Part shown: one piece after another, positions 9,238 to 18,633 of the stretch
Layout: every line of letters begins with the position of its first letter
How positions within the stretch are numbered: position 1 is the first letter of the stretch
Source: Thioalkalivibrio sp. ALJ12
Lineage (GTDB): Bacteria > Pseudomonadota > Gammaproteobacteria > Ectothiorhodospirales > Ectothiorhodospiraceae
Length of the DNA stretch: 64,000 nt
NCBI RefSeq assembly: GCF_000378305.1
Contig: NZ_KB899539.1
Location: forward strand, 343,854 to 407,853
Reading direction: 5' to 3'
The notes under the pieces: model-generated
The model's database searches: none
What the model saw: the letters and a program-made list of their open reading frames with translations, nothing else
What the model was told of the DNA's origin: nothing
Program-made: the position numbers and the translations under genes

Positions 9238-10212
9238 ATGAAAGCACGTCCCCGTCAGCCGCAATCTCCCTCTGGGCCTCGTACGCTCTCGGTCACCGAG
9301 CGCGGGGATGGCCAGCGCCTGGATAACTTCCTCCTGCGCGAGCTCAAGGGAGTTCCCAAAAGTCTGATCTACCGCCTGGTGCGCAAGGGGGCGATCCGGG
9401 TCGATGGGCGCCGTGCCAAGGTGACCCAGCGGCTGAGTGTCGGCTCGGAGGTGCGCGTGCCGGACCTGGACCGGCCCGAGGCCGTCGAGCGGGACATCCC
9501 CCCGGGGGTCCTGGACCGACTGCGCCGCTCCATCTTGCATGAAGACGACCAGGTCCTGGTCCTCGACAAGCCCTCGGGCCTTGCGGTGCATGGCGGCAGC
9601 GGCCTGGCCTTCGGGATCATCGAGGCGATGCGCCAGCTGCGTCCCGGTTGCGAGCTGGAGCTGGGGCATCGGCTGGATCGCGAGACCAGCGGCTGCCTGC
9701 TGCTGGCCAAGACTCGCGCGGGATTGCAGGACTTCCACGCGGCGCTGCGCGAGGGGCGTGTGGAGAAGCGCTATCTGGCGCTGCTGGTGGGGGCGTTCCC
9801 CAACGATCAGCCCATTGTGTGCGACGAACCGATTGCCTCCAGTCGGGGTCAGGACGGGAAACGCCGCATGCGTGCGGGGGAGGATGCCGACCCCGAGAGT
9901 GCCCGCTCGGCGATCAGCCAGTTCGTGCCGCTGGAACGTTTTGGATCCTTTCAGTTGGCCGAGGTACGGATCGGTACCGGACGGACCCACCAAATCCGCG
10001 TACATGGCCAGGCGATTGGCCATCCCGTTGGCGGCGATCACGACTACGGATTGCCCGATGCAAACCGGGTACTGCGCGGGGCAGGCCTGAAACGCCTGTT
10101 TCTGCACGCCCAGGCCCTGCAGTACGAGGATTCGGCCGGCGAGTCGCATGTGTACTCCGCGCCGCTGCCGGACGAGCTGCAGTCGATCCTCGATGCGCTC
10201 GCAAGCCCCTAA
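9238..10212 (+). CDS. rluC: 23S rRNA pseudouridine synthase RluC
   Basis: A 324-residue enzyme that makes pseudouridines in 23S rRNA (positions 955, 2504 and 2580 in E. coli). An S4 RNA-binding domain occupies about residues 18-80 (RLDNFLLREL, then the SLIYRLVRKGAIRVDG core). The catalytic motif GHRLDRETSG with the active Asp lies near residue 146. GRTHQIRVH near residue 250 is the second conserved motif. It is divergent from rne, as in E. coli and Pseudomonas, and leads a short operon with the HAD phosphatase and sppA. Confidence 0.95.
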   Translation: MKARPRQPQSPSGPRTLSVTERGDGQRLDNFLLRELKGVPKSLIYRLVRKGAIRVDGRRAKVTQRLSVGSEVRVPDLDRPEAVERDIPPGVLDRLRRSILHEDDQVLVLDKPSGLAVHGGSGLAFGIIEAMRQLRPGCELELGHRLDRETSGCLLLAKTRAGLQDFHAALREGRVEKRYLALLVGAFPNDQPIVCDEPIASSRGQDGKRRMRAGEDADPESARSAISQFVPLERFGSFQLAEVRIGTGRTHQIRVHGQAIGHPVGGDHDYGLPDANRVLRGAGLKRLFLHAQALQYEDSAGESHVYSAPLPDELQSILDALASP

Positions 10213-10220
10213 GCGTCCGG

Positions 10221-10919
10221 ATGAGCACACTGCTGCCACCGGAGGGGGATGCCTTGCGCCTGGTCGTATTCGACTGGGACGGGACGCTGATGGATTCGCC
10301 ACGCCGGATTGTTCACTGCCTGCAGCGGGCCTGTGCGGCCCTGGGGCGCGAGACGCCCGCGGAAAGCGAGCTGCGCGATATTATTGGCCTGGGCGTGGAG
10401 GCCGCGGTAGAGAGACTGTTCCCGGGCGCCGACTCTGCGTTCGTGGGGGCGTTCGCCACCACCTATCGCCAGTGCTATCTGGGCGCCACCGATGCGCCAG
10501 AGACGCCCCTGTTCGCGCATGTCGAGCCCTTGCTCGACTGGCTTGACGAACGCGGCGTGCTGCTGGGCGTTGCGACCGGCAAGTCGCGGGCGGGGCTGGA
10601 CCAGGCCCTGGAAGCCGCCGGCCTCATGGGACGTTTTGTCGCGACGGCCTGCGGGGACGAGCATCCGTCGAAACCCAGTCCGGTGATGCTGGAACATGTG
10701 ATGGCGCGCTGCGGGGTGGAACGTTCCCGGGCACGGATGGTCGGTGATAGCGTTTATGATCTGCAGATGGCTCGCGCAGCCGGCGTCCCGTCGCTGGCCG
10801 TGACACATGGGGTCCACGATCACCGCCGGCTGAGCGCCGAGCGCCCGCTGGCCGTGGCCCGCGACCTGAAGGAACTGCTGGATCTCCTGCGGCAGTCGGA
10901 GCCGCTTCCCGAGGACTGA
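10221..10919 (+). CDS. HAD-family phosphatase (Gph-like)
   Basis: A 232-residue haloacid-dehalogenase-type hydrolase. Motif I is DWDGTL (about residues 18-23, nucleophile Asp), motif II a hydrophobic strand ending ATGKS, and motif III/IV the GDSVYDLQMARAAG region near residue 175. Phosphoglycolate phosphatases and related small-phosphate hydrolases look like this; the substrate cannot be read from sequence. The gene starts 8 bp after rluC and precedes sppA, the same order as in Pseudomonas. Confidence 0.85.
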   Translation: MSTLLPPEGDALRLVVFDWDGTLMDSPRRIVHCLQRACAALGRETPAESELRDIIGLGVEAAVERLFPGADSAFVGAFATTYRQCYLGATDAPETPLFAHVEPLLDWLDERGVLLGVATGKSRAGLDQALEAAGLMGRFVATACGDEHPSKPSPVMLEHVMARCGVERSRARMVGDSVYDLQMARAAGVPSLAVTHGVHDHRRLSAERPLAVARDLKELLDLLRQSEPLPED

Positions 10920-10928
10920 GGACAAACG

Positions 10929-11894
10929 ATGGGTTGGTCGAACGAGAACAAGCCGGGCTGGGAGCGCGAGACGCTGGAGCGTCTGGTCCAGGCCCAGGTG
11001 GTGGAACAGCGGCGTGCCCGGCGCTGGGGAATCTTCTTCAAGCTGCTGCTGTTCATCTATCTGTTCGCCCTGCTGGTTCTGGTGCGGGGCGGCGATATGG
11101 GCTTGACCGCCTGGTTCGAGGACGACCGCGAGCCCGAAGAGCACGTGGCCGTTGTCGAGGTCGACGGACTGATCGCGTCGAGTGCTCGGGCCAACGCCGA
11201 AGAGCTCAACAAGACCCTGAAACGGGCGTTCGAGGCGGATGGCACTCGCGCCGTGATGCTGCGCATCAACAGTGGGGGCGGGAGTCCGGTGCAGGCCGCC
11301 GCGATCCATGACGAGATCCTGCGGCTGAAGGACGAGCACGAGGACATCCCGGTCTATGCGGTCGTCACCGATATCGGGGCCTCGGCCGCCTACTACATCG
11401 CCGTGGCGGCCGACGAGATTTACGCCAGCCAGGCCAGCATGGTCGGTTCGATCGGGGTGCGCCTGGACAGCTTTGGCGTGGTGGATCTGCTGGAGAACAT
11501 TGGTGTCGAACGGCGGCTGTTCACCTCCGGGGAGAACAAGGCCCTGCTGGATCCGTTTCTGCCGCTCGACGAGGGTCACGTGAGCCATATCCATGACCTG
11601 ATGGACGGGCTGCACCAGCAGTTCGTCGATGTGGTCCGCCAGGGGCGGGGAGATCGTCTGGCCGAAAACGAGGAGCTGTTCGACGGCCTGATCTGGACCG
11701 GTCAACGCGCGGTGGATCTGGGCCTTATCGATGGTCTGGGGACGGATCAGTCGGTCGCACGCGACGTGATTGGTGTTGAGAAAATGGTGACCTTCAAGCC
11801 GCGCCGCAGCGCCCTGCAGCTTCTGTTCGAGGACCTGGGCATGTCGGCGCTGCAGAGCTGGCTGGCGATGGAGACCAAGCCCAACTGGCGCTGA
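10929..11894 (+). CDS. sppA: Signal peptide peptidase SppA (S49 family, short form)
   Basis: A membrane-anchored serine protease of 321 residues thought to clear cleaved signal peptides. One membrane helix lies at about residues 36-57. The catalytic Ser is Ser152 in GASAAYYIA and the general-base Lys is Lys204 in GENKALLDP. The 52-residue spacing between them matches short S49 enzymes. The usual GG after the Ser is AA here. A strand VGSIGVRLDSFG closes the active site. It follows the HAD gene by 9 bp and is followed by a terminator hairpin. Confidence 0.9.
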   Translation: MGWSNENKPGWERETLERLVQAQVVEQRRARRWGIFFKLLLFIYLFALLVLVRGGDMGLTAWFEDDREPEEHVAVVEVDGLIASSARANAEELNKTLKRAFEADGTRAVMLRINSGGGSPVQAAAIHDEILRLKDEHEDIPVYAVVTDIGASAAYYIAVAADEIYASQASMVGSIGVRLDSFGVVDLLENIGVERRLFTSGENKALLDPFLPLDEGHVSHIHDLMDGLHQQFVDVVRQGRGDRLAENEELFDGLIWTGQRAVDLGLIDGLGTDQSVARDVIGVEKMVTFKPRRSALQLLFEDLGMSALQSWLAMETKPNWR

Positions 11895-11901
11895 GCCGGC
11901 A

Positions 11902-11925
11902 AAACAGGCGGGGTGACGCCTGTTT
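11902..11925. terminator. Hairpin between convergent sppA and csiV
   Basis: Perfect 9-bp arms at 11902-11910 and 11917-11925 around a 6-base loop. The AAA/TTT ends give a short U tract in either direction. It lies 7 bp after sppA and 9 bp after the csiV stop, so it probably serves both. Confidence 0.65.
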
Positions 11926-11934
11926 CCGTCCGGA

Positions 11935-12597
11935 CTAGCTGTCCAGCCGCGTCACGCGGGCGATGATCCCGACGACCGGGTGGTCCAGGTAGAAGAGCTG
12001 GCTGCCGGAGTTCATGCGCTGGTGGCCGCGCACGGCCACCCCGAGCGGTTCGGCCCCGTCACGGTCGATGTGATAGACGAGGTCGGTCTCCAGGTGGAGG
12101 AAACGCCCGACCCATACCCGTAGCCGGCCCTCCAGTTCGTAGCGGTCTTCGTCCACTACGATCGGCTGCGCTGCGGTGGTGGAATCGCCAAACACAGCCT
12201 GACGCGCCCCAAGACGGCGGCCCTGCTGCACCTTGAGCCAGGGGGTGGCGCTATGATCGCGGCCCAGCTGATCCCAGGCCAGACGCGCGATCACACGCCC
12301 GGTGCCGGAGTCTTCGACCCGACTGGCCGCCCGTTGCAACTCGAAGCCGCGCCGAGAATCCTGATAGATGCGCCCACCCAGTTCGGATCCTGCCAGGTTG
12401 GGTTCGCGCACGGAGGCGATCTCCTCCTGCAGGCGCCGGCTCTCCGCGGTCGTGTGCTCGAAGATGACCAGCTCGATGCGGTAGCGGCGGCCGACCTGGG
12501 CGGTGGCCGTTGTCCCAAGCCCGAGTAGTGGCAGGAGGGCGAGGCTGCTGACGAGCCTGCGGCGGTTCGGGTCGGGGCGATTGGTGTTGGCGGGCAT
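11935..12597 (-). CDS. csiV: CsiV-family periplasmic protein
   Basis: A 220-residue exported protein. The N-terminus has a run of Arg and a hydrophobic core ending TATAQ, a signal peptide (about residues 1-34) that is Sec-like with a slight Tat look (NRRRLVSS). The mature part begins with the family pattern YRIELVIFEH and ends with the beta-rich segment on membrane-associated sugar or peptidoglycan binding. In Vibrio cholerae CsiV helps LpoA-type activation of a cell-wall synthase. The gene directly downstream of mfd, on the same strand, is the CsiV homologue in Pseudomonas too; the start codon abuts the mfd stop. Confidence 0.75.
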   Translation of the reverse strand: MPANTNRPDPNRRRLVSSLALLPLLGLGTTATAQVGRRYRIELVIFEHTTAESRRLQEEIASVREPNLAGSELGGRIYQDSRRGFELQRAASRVEDSGTGRVIARLAWDQLGRDHSATPWLKVQQGRRLGARQAVFGDSTTAAQPIVVDEDRYELEGRLRVWVGRFLHLETDLVYHIDRDGAEPLGVAVRGHQRMNSGSQLFYLDHPVVGIIARVTRLDS

Positions 12598-15500
12598 TCA
12601 GGCGGCCTGTTGTTTCGGGCTGATGGTATGGATCAGACGCTGGACGGCCTGAGAGCGAGCCTCCAGAGTCTCCATTTCGGCATAAAAGCGGAAAGCCTTC
12701 TGGCCATCCAGTTTGTAGGCATTCGGGTCGGATTGCACCAGTTCGATCAGGGCGGCGATATCGATTTCGGGATTGGGTCCAAAAACGAAGCGTCCGCCGG
12801 CCGGGCCCAGTTCCAGTTTGCGGATCCCCAGCGGCGTCAGCTTGAGCCGCAGGCGGGCCGCCTCGAACAGGGCCTTCGCCGGATCGGGCAGCAGGCCGAA
12901 ACGATCCACCAGTTCCACCTCCAGTTCGCGCAGTGCATCGCTGTTCTCGGCGCTGCTGACGCGCTTGTAGAGGATCAGGCGTGTGTGCACATCCGGCACG
13001 TAGGCATCCGGGAGCAGGGCGGGCAGCCCCAGCTCGACCTCCGTTCCGGGGGTCTCCGGGGTCTCCAGTTCGGGCATCTTGCCGGAGCGCAGGGCGTTGA
13101 CCGCGCGGTTGAGCAGGTCGTTGTACATCGAGAAGCCGACTTCCTGGATCTGGCCGCTTTGCTCGTCACCCAGCAACTCGCCAGCGCCCCGGATCTCGAG
13201 GTCGTGGCTGGCGAGCGTGAAGCCCACGCCGAGATCCTCCAGCGAGGCGATCGCCTCCAGGCGCTTGCGCGCGTCGGCCGACATGGCTTTTTCCGGCGGC
13301 GTGACCAGGTAGGCGTAGGCCCGGTGGTGGGAGCGCCCGACGCGGCCGCGCAGCTGGTGCATCTGGGCGAGGCCCAGCTTGTCCGCGCGATTCATCACGA
13401 TCGTATTTGCGGTGGGTACATCGATGCCGGTCTCGATGATGGTGGAGCAGACCAGGATGTTGTAGCGCCGATGGTAGAAGTCGAGCATCACCTGTTCGAG
13501 TTCGCGTTCGCGCATCTGGCCGTGGGCGATACCGATGCGGGCGCCCGGCAGCAGCGCACGAATCTGTTCCGCCATGCGTTCGATGGTGTTGACCTCGTTG
13601 TGCACGAAGTACACCTGGCCACCGCGGCGAATCTCGCGCAGGCAGGCCTCCTGGATGATCGCGTCGTTCCACTCGTTGACGAAGGTCTTGATTGCCAGGC
13701 GTTCGCGCGGCGGGGTCGTGATCACCGAGAGGTCGCGCAGCCCGGACAGGGCCATGTTCAGCGTGCGCGGGATCGGGGTTGCGGTCATGGTCAGCATGTC
13801 GACCTCGGCGCGCAGTCTCTTCAGCGCCTCCTTGTGGCGCACGCCAAAGCGTTGTTCCTCGTCCACGATCACGAGCCCGAGGTTGGAGAAGTCCAGGTTC
13901 GACTGCAGCAGCTTGTGCGTGCCGATCACGATATCGACCTTGCCTTCCTTCAGCCCTTCCAGCACGGCGGCCTGCTGCTTGGCACTGCGAAAGCGCGACA
14001 GGGACTCGATGCGGACGGGCCAGTCGGCGAAGCGGTCGCTGAAGTTCTGATGGTGCTGCTGGGCGAGCAGGGTGGTCGGGACCAGCACGGCCACCTGGCG
14101 ATTGTTCTGCACGGCGACGAATGCGGCGCGCATCGCGACCTCGGTCTTGCCGAAGCCGACATCGCCGCAGATCACGCGGTCCATCGGCCGCGTGTCAGCC
14201 ATGTCGGTCAGTACCGCGTCGATTGCCTGGAGCTGATCGGCGGTTTCCTCGAACGGGAAGGCGGCCGCAAAGGCGTGATACTCGGGGGTCTCGGTCGCAA
14301 ACGCCGTCCCCTGCTTGGCGGCGCGCCGAGCGTGGACCTCCAGCAGCTCGGCGGCGACATCGCGCGCCTTCTCGGCGGCCTTGCGGCGGGCGCGGTTCCA
14401 CTGCTCGCTGCCCAGGCGGTGGAGTGGGGCGTGTTCCGCGTCGGCTCCGGTATAGCGGCTGATCAGGTGCAGCGAGGAGACCGGGACATAGAGCTTCGCG
14501 CCATCGGCGTACTCCAGTGTCAGGAACTCTGACGGCTGGCCACTGAAATCCAGGGTCTGGAGGCCCAGGTAGCGGCCCACGCCCTGTTCTTCGTGGACGA
14601 CCGGGGCCCCGATTGTCAGGTCGCTGAGGTTCTGGATGACGGCATCGGCATCGCGGGTGGGGCGGTTGCGCCGGCGGGATTGCCGCGCGCGCTCGCCGAG
14701 GATCGCGGACTCCGGCACGAGCACGATCCCGTCCGGCAGCCGGAAACCTTCGCTCAGCGCACCGACTGTCACGCTGAGGCCGGGCTCGCCCCCCAGGAAG
14801 GCCTCCCAGTCATCGACGGCGTGGTGCGGCACATCCTGTTCGCGCAGCAGTGTGAGCAGGGCCTCGCGCCGGCCGGCGGACTCGGCGGTGAGCAGGACCC
14901 GCTCCTGTTCCCCGACAAAGCGCTTCAGGCGTTCGGCGGGGGCATCCTTGCCGTGTTCCATTCCCAGTTCGGGGAGGGGGTCGCAGGTGAAGGGCACGGT
15001 CCTGCCTCGGTCTGCCGGTAGCGGCTGCGGCGGCTCGCCGCCCAGGGCAATACCGGCGCGGGCGCGCAGCGCCTCGTTCAGGGCCGACTCGTCGAGATAG
15101 AGGCGCTCCGGTGGCAGCAGGGGGCGTTCCACCTGGTGGCTCAGTTGCTCGAAGCGGTCGGCGATCTCGCGGGCATACTCCTGCGCGGCGTCGGCGATAT
15201 TGCCGGCCTGCACGACGCGAGCCTGAGGGGCGTAGTCGAATACGCTGTCCATGCCCTCGAAGAACAGGGGCAGGTAGGCCTCGATGCCCGGGGGAACCAG
15301 GCCTTCGCTGATGTCCCGGTAGATCGGGTGGCGACTGGGATCGCCACTGAACTGCTCGCGGTAGCGGGTGCGGAACGCGCGGATGGAATCCTCGTTCAGC
15401 GGAAACTCGTGGCTGGGCAGGATCTCGACGCGCTCGACCTTTTCCGTGGAGCGCTGGGTCTCCGGGTCGAAATGGCGCAGGGAATCGATCTCGTCGTCGA

Positions 15501-16071
15501 GAAACTCGATGCGCACCGGCTGCTCGGCGCCCATCGGGAACAGATCGAGGATCTCCCCGCGTGCGGCAAATTCGCCGTGGCTGATCACCTGGTTGACTGC
15601 GCTGTAGCCCGCCTCGGTCAGCCGTTCCCGCAGCTGCATGCGGTCCAGGCGCTGGGCACTGCGCAGGGAGAGACCCTGGGTGGTCAGCCAGTCGCGCGGG
15701 GGCAGGCGCTGCATCAGTGTGGAGACCGGGATCAGGATGATCCCGCGCTCCAGCGACGGGAGGTGATACAGCGTGCGCAGCCGCTCGGAGATGATGTCCT
15801 CGTGTGGGGAGAAGACATCGAACGGCAGGGTCTCCCAGTCGGGGAGACGCATCACTGGCAGGTCGAGCCCGGCACCGAAAAAGTCCCACTCTTCCTGCCA
15901 GCGGTCCGCGGCCTCATTCGACTCGACGACGACCAGCAGCGGCCATTCGGCCGATGCGGCGGCGCGTGCGAGTGCCAGGGGCGCGGCCGAGGTATTGAGC
16001 CCCGACCAGATCTCGAATCCGTCGCCGGGAAAGCGACCGGGTTTTAGCGGGTTGCGCGGCTGTTCGGACAT
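12598..16071 (-). CDS. mfd: Transcription-repair coupling factor Mfd
   Basis: A DNA translocase of 1157 residues that removes stalled RNA polymerase and recruits UvrA. The N-terminal UvrB-like module (about 30-340) is followed by the RNA-polymerase-interacting domain (about 480-560). The RecG-like motor has Walker A GDVGFGKTEVAMRA near residue 635, the DEEQRFG box near residue 735 and TATPIPRTL near residue 765. A TRCF C-terminal domain ends the protein. Length is normal. A TATAAT -10 element lies on the same strand 33 bp before the ATG. uvrB, its pathway partner, is elsewhere in the window. Confidence 0.97.
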   Translation of the reverse strand: MSEQPRNPLKPGRFPGDGFEIWSGLNTSAAPLALARAAASAEWPLLVVVESNEAADRWQEEWDFFGAGLDLPVMRLPDWETLPFDVFSPHEDIISERLRTLYHLPSLERGIILIPVSTLMQRLPPRDWLTTQGLSLRSAQRLDRMQLRERLTEAGYSAVNQVISHGEFAARGEILDLFPMGAEQPVRIEFLDDEIDSLRHFDPETQRSTEKVERVEILPSHEFPLNEDSIRAFRTRYREQFSGDPSRHPIYRDISEGLVPPGIEAYLPLFFEGMDSVFDYAPQARVVQAGNIADAAQEYAREIADRFEQLSHQVERPLLPPERLYLDESALNEALRARAGIALGGEPPQPLPADRGRTVPFTCDPLPELGMEHGKDAPAERLKRFVGEQERVLLTAESAGRREALLTLLREQDVPHHAVDDWEAFLGGEPGLSVTVGALSEGFRLPDGIVLVPESAILGERARQSRRRNRPTRDADAVIQNLSDLTIGAPVVHEEQGVGRYLGLQTLDFSGQPSEFLTLEYADGAKLYVPVSSLHLISRYTGADAEHAPLHRLGSEQWNRARRKAAEKARDVAAELLEVHARRAAKQGTAFATETPEYHAFAAAFPFEETADQLQAIDAVLTDMADTRPMDRVICGDVGFGKTEVAMRAAFVAVQNNRQVAVLVPTTLLAQQHHQNFSDRFADWPVRIESLSRFRSAKQQAAVLEGLKEGKVDIVIGTHKLLQSNLDFSNLGLVIVDEEQRFGVRHKEALKRLRAEVDMLTMTATPIPRTLNMALSGLRDLSVITTPPRERLAIKTFVNEWNDAIIQEACLREIRRGGQVYFVHNEVNTIERMAEQIRALLPGARIGIAHGQMRERELEQVMLDFYHRRYNILVCSTIIETGIDVPTANTIVMNRADKLGLAQMHQLRGRVGRSHHRAYAYLVTPPEKAMSADARKRLEAIASLEDLGVGFTLASHDLEIRGAGELLGDEQSGQIQEVGFSMYNDLLNRAVNALRSGKMPELETPETPGTEVELGLPALLPDAYVPDVHTRLILYKRVSSAENSDALRELEVELVDRFGLLPDPAKALFEAARLRLKLTPLGIRKLELGPAGGRFVFGPNPEIDIAALIELVQSDPNAYKLDGQKAFRFYAEMETLEARSQAVQRLIHTISPKQQAA

Positions 16072-16103
16072 GCAGTGTCGAGAATCCGGGAAAACGGGCC
16101 GGC

Positions 16104-16109
16104 ATTATA
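16104..16109 (-). promoter_or_regulatory. -10 element for mfd
   Basis: On the minus strand these bases read TATAAT, a perfect sigma-70 -10 box. A start about 7 bases on would leave a leader of roughly 25 nt before the mfd ATG at 16071. The -35 region is poor (GC-rich), so strength is uncertain. Confidence 0.5.
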
Positions 16110-16170
16110 CGGATTCGATCCTGTTTGCGGCGGAACCCCGTCGGGAAGGCGCTGAATTAGCCGGTAGCGG

Positions 16171-17070
16171 TCAGTCCGTGCGGTCGATGTAGCGCTTGAG
16201 GATCGGGCTGTAGGCGTCGATGCGACGGTCGCGCAGGAAGGGCCACATCCGGCGGACCGCCTCGGTCTGACCCAGGTCCAGGGTGGCGCGGAGGGTCTCG
16301 GGCTGATCCTCGCCCGCCTGCGCCAGGAACTCGCCCTGCGGGCCCGCAACGAAGCTGGTGCCCCAGAACCGGGCCCCGGGACTGGTCTCTGACGGGTCCG
16401 TTTCGTGTCCGGTGCGATTGCAGGCGAGGACCGGCAGGTTGTTCGCGACCGCGTGGCCGCGCTGGACGGTGATCCAGGCCTCGCGCTGACGGGTTTGCTC
16501 GTCCGCCTCGTCGCGCGGGTCCCAGCCAATGGCGGTCGGGTAGATCAGGCACTGCGCCCCGGACAGGGCCATGATGCGCGCGGCCTCCGGATACCACTGG
16601 TCCCAGCAGACCAGCACGCCCAGCCGGCCGACCGAGGTGTCGATCGGGACGAAGCCGGTATCACCCGGGGTGAAGTAGTACTTCTCGTAATACCCGGGGT
16701 CGTCCGGGATGTGCATTTTGCGGTAAAGGCCCGCCGGGCGGCCATCGGCCTCGAAGACGATCGCGGTGTTGTGGTAAACGCCGGCTGCGCGCCGCTCGAA
16801 CAGCGAGGTCACGAGCACCACGGCGTTGTCGCGGGCGATCTGTCCCAGGCGCCTGGTGGACGGGCCGGGGATGGGCTCGGCGCGGTCGAAGACCCCCGGG
16901 TCTTCGGTCTGGCAGAAGTAGGGGCCGGTGTGCAGCTCGGCCAGCACGACCAGGCGAGCCCCGCCCGCCGCGGCATCGGCTACGGCCTGGGCGGTCGCGT
17001 CCAGGTTGGCCTCGACGCTCCCGGCATCGCGGTGCTGGATCAGGGCCACGGGAAGGGTATCGGTCGTCAT
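16171..17070 (-). CDS. aguB: N-carbamoylputrescine amidase AguB
   Basis: A nitrilase-family enzyme of 299 residues that hydrolyses N-carbamoylputrescine to putrescine, CO2 and ammonia. The Glu-Lys-Cys triad is visible as Glu46 (LAELH), Lys118 (YRKMHIP) and Cys155 (VCWDQW). The PDDPGYYEKYYFTPGD block that follows the Lys is typical of AguB. The ATG at 17070 is chosen; a GTG one codon upstream is possible. It follows aguA by only a few bases, so the two consecutive steps from agmatine are co-expressed. Confidence 0.93.
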   Translation of the reverse strand: MTTDTLPVALIQHRDAGSVEANLDATAQAVADAAAGGARLVVLAELHTGPYFCQTEDPGVFDRAEPIPGPSTRRLGQIARDNAVVLVTSLFERRAAGVYHNTAIVFEADGRPAGLYRKMHIPDDPGYYEKYYFTPGDTGFVPIDTSVGRLGVLVCWDQWYPEAARIMALSGAQCLIYPTAIGWDPRDEADEQTRQREAWITVQRGHAVANNLPVLACNRTGHETDPSETSPGARFWGTSFVAGPQGEFLAQAGEDQPETLRATLDLGQTEAVRRMWPFLRDRRIDAYSPILKRYIDRTD

Positions 17071-17076
17071 CACAGA

Positions 17077-18147
17077 TCAGTCTTCCGGGATGCCAAGGGC
17101 GCCCTTGGGGTATTGCATGGTCAGGCAGTGCAGGCTGCCACCCTGACGGATGATGGCCCGGCAGTCGATTTCCACGATTTCGCGCCCCGGAAAGGCCTCG
17201 GTCAGGCGATCGAGCGCGATGGCATCGGCGGGGTCGTCGTAGGCCGGCATCAGGACGGCATCGTTGAGGATCAGGAAGTTTGCGTAGGTCGCCGGCAGGC
17301 GCTGGCCATCGGGGCCGCGCTGCGGGCGAGGCCAGGGCAGGGGAATCAGCCGGTAGGGCGCGCCGGAGGCCTGGCGCAGCGAGCGGAGTTCCTCCTCCAT
17401 GGCCGCCAGTTCGCCGTGGTGCGGATCATCGGGGTCGTCGCACTGGACATAGGCGATCGTATCCGGGCTGCAGAAGCGGGCGAGGGTGTCGATGTGGCTG
17501 TCGGTGTCGTCCCCTTCGAGGTGGCCATGTTCCAGCCACAGGACCCGTTGTGTGCCCAGATGCTCGTGCAGGCGGCGCTCGATCGCCGCCTTGTCCAGAT
17601 CCGGGTTGCGTGTTGGCTGCAGCAGGCATTGGGCAGTCGTCAGGAGGGTGCCGTCGCCGTCGGACTCGATGCTGCCACCCTCCAGCACCATTGCGATGGG
17701 CTCCGGCACGTTCGGGCCGAAGACGCCCTGCTGGGCCAGGGCAGTGGTGATCGCGTTGTCATGCTCTGCAGGGAATTTGCCGCCCCAGCCGTTGAAGGTG
17801 AAGTCGAGCAGGCGGGGCTGCGGCCCTTCCAGTACGGTAATCGGGCCATGGTCGCGAGCCCAGGTGTCGTCGGAGTCGGCCAGCGCGAACCACAGACGGT
17901 CGTTGCGGATGGCGGCCTCGACCAGAAATCCGGAGATCTCTTCGATGTGTTCCGGGTCGCGGGCGACGATCACCACCGGCTCGAAACGGCTGATCGCAGC
18001 CGCGAGGGTGGCAAAGACAGGGTGGACCCGGTCGAGTTCTCCGGCCCAGTCGGTACCGCTATGCGGCCAGGTGAGCTGAACACCGGCCTGCGGTTCCCAC
18101 TCTGCTGGTAGACGCCGGGTATGGGGGGAAGATGCGCCGCCCGTCAC
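17077..18147 (-). CDS. aguA: Agmatine deiminase AguA
   Basis: A 356-residue enzyme converting agmatine to N-carbamoylputrescine and ammonia. Family landmarks are the N-terminal MPAEW-like segment (LPAEWEPQAGVQLTWPH), the WARDHGPI motif near residue 92, a GGSIESDGDGTLL stretch near 150, and the nucleophile Cys341 in GGSLHCLTMQYP near the C-terminus. The GTG start overlaps the upstream gene's TGA by 4 bp, so translation is coupled. With aguB it gives a complete route from agmatine to putrescine; no arginine decarboxylase is visible here. Confidence 0.95.
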   Translation of the reverse strand: MTGGASSPHTRRLPAEWEPQAGVQLTWPHSGTDWAGELDRVHPVFATLAAAISRFEPVVIVARDPEHIEEISGFLVEAAIRNDRLWFALADSDDTWARDHGPITVLEGPQPRLLDFTFNGWGGKFPAEHDNAITTALAQQGVFGPNVPEPIAMVLEGGSIESDGDGTLLTTAQCLLQPTRNPDLDKAAIERRLHEHLGTQRVLWLEHGHLEGDDTDSHIDTLARFCSPDTIAYVQCDDPDDPHHGELAAMEEELRSLRQASGAPYRLIPLPWPRPQRGPDGQRLPATYANFLILNDAVLMPAYDDPADAIALDRLTEAFPGREIVEIDCRAIIRQGGSLHCLTMQYPKGALGIPED

Positions 18148-18503
18148 GGCCGACGCGGGGTCTGTTCGCCGTGCACGATGCTGTGCAGCACGTATTCGCC
18201 CTCGAACACGACAGAGAAATCGCTGTAGTCCCAGCGGGTGATCGGCGGATCACCGACCGTGGGATGGCGCTGGCTGGGCTCGCCATGACGACTGCGCACC
18301 CCGGACTGGCTCTGGCCACGGGCTGGCAGCCCCTCACGGGTTTGCACTTCGAAGTCTCCGCTTGTGCCCCGCAGGATCTCGGCCTGCGCCTCGTTGACGG
18401 TCAATGGGGTCAGTGCCGTGGTCATGACCAGGACCGCCGCGGCAGCGACGGCGAGCAGGCCGCGCGGACGGGTAAGCGTTGGCTTTGCATGATTCCCTTG
18501 CAT
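18144..18503 (-). CDS. Small exported protein with BamE/SmpA-like repeat
   Basis: A 119-residue protein from the ATG at 18503, which is preceded by CGGAGA at good spacing; the open frame continues upstream without such a site. A signal peptide covers about residues 1-40 (a long hydrophobic stretch ending NEAQA). The mature part has the pattern GxxxxxVxxRxGEPxxxxxxVGDPPITRWDYSDFSVVFEGEYVLHSIV, reminiscent of BamE/OmlA-fold lipoprotein-like domains. I recognise this as a common gammaproteobacterial exported family without assigned role. It is coupled to aguA (GTGA overlap) although no metabolic link is evident. Confidence 0.65.
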   Translation of the reverse strand: MQGNHAKPTLTRPRGLLAVAAAAVLVMTTALTPLTVNEAQAEILRGTSGDFEVQTREGLPARGQSQSGVRSRHGEPSQRHPTVGDPPITRWDYSDFSVVFEGEYVLHSIVHGEQTPRRP

Positions 18504-18633
18504 GAGACAAATCTCCGATGGCTCGCGGACGATAAACCACATGGTAGCGTCATCCTGTTGGCTGTGCCTCCCATCGTGAAAGTCTGTGCCATCGGGGATA
18601 GGCGCGCCCGTGTAACTCTGGCATGATTTCTCG

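Noticed and set aside
12610-14532. A 640-codon forward frame opposite mfd
   Set aside because: Antisense shadow of a clearly homologous gene; no ribosome-binding site and low-complexity Gln/His/Asp composition.
16405-18111. A 568-codon forward frame opposite aguB and aguA
   Set aside because: Antisense shadow of two well-supported enzymes with complete active sites.
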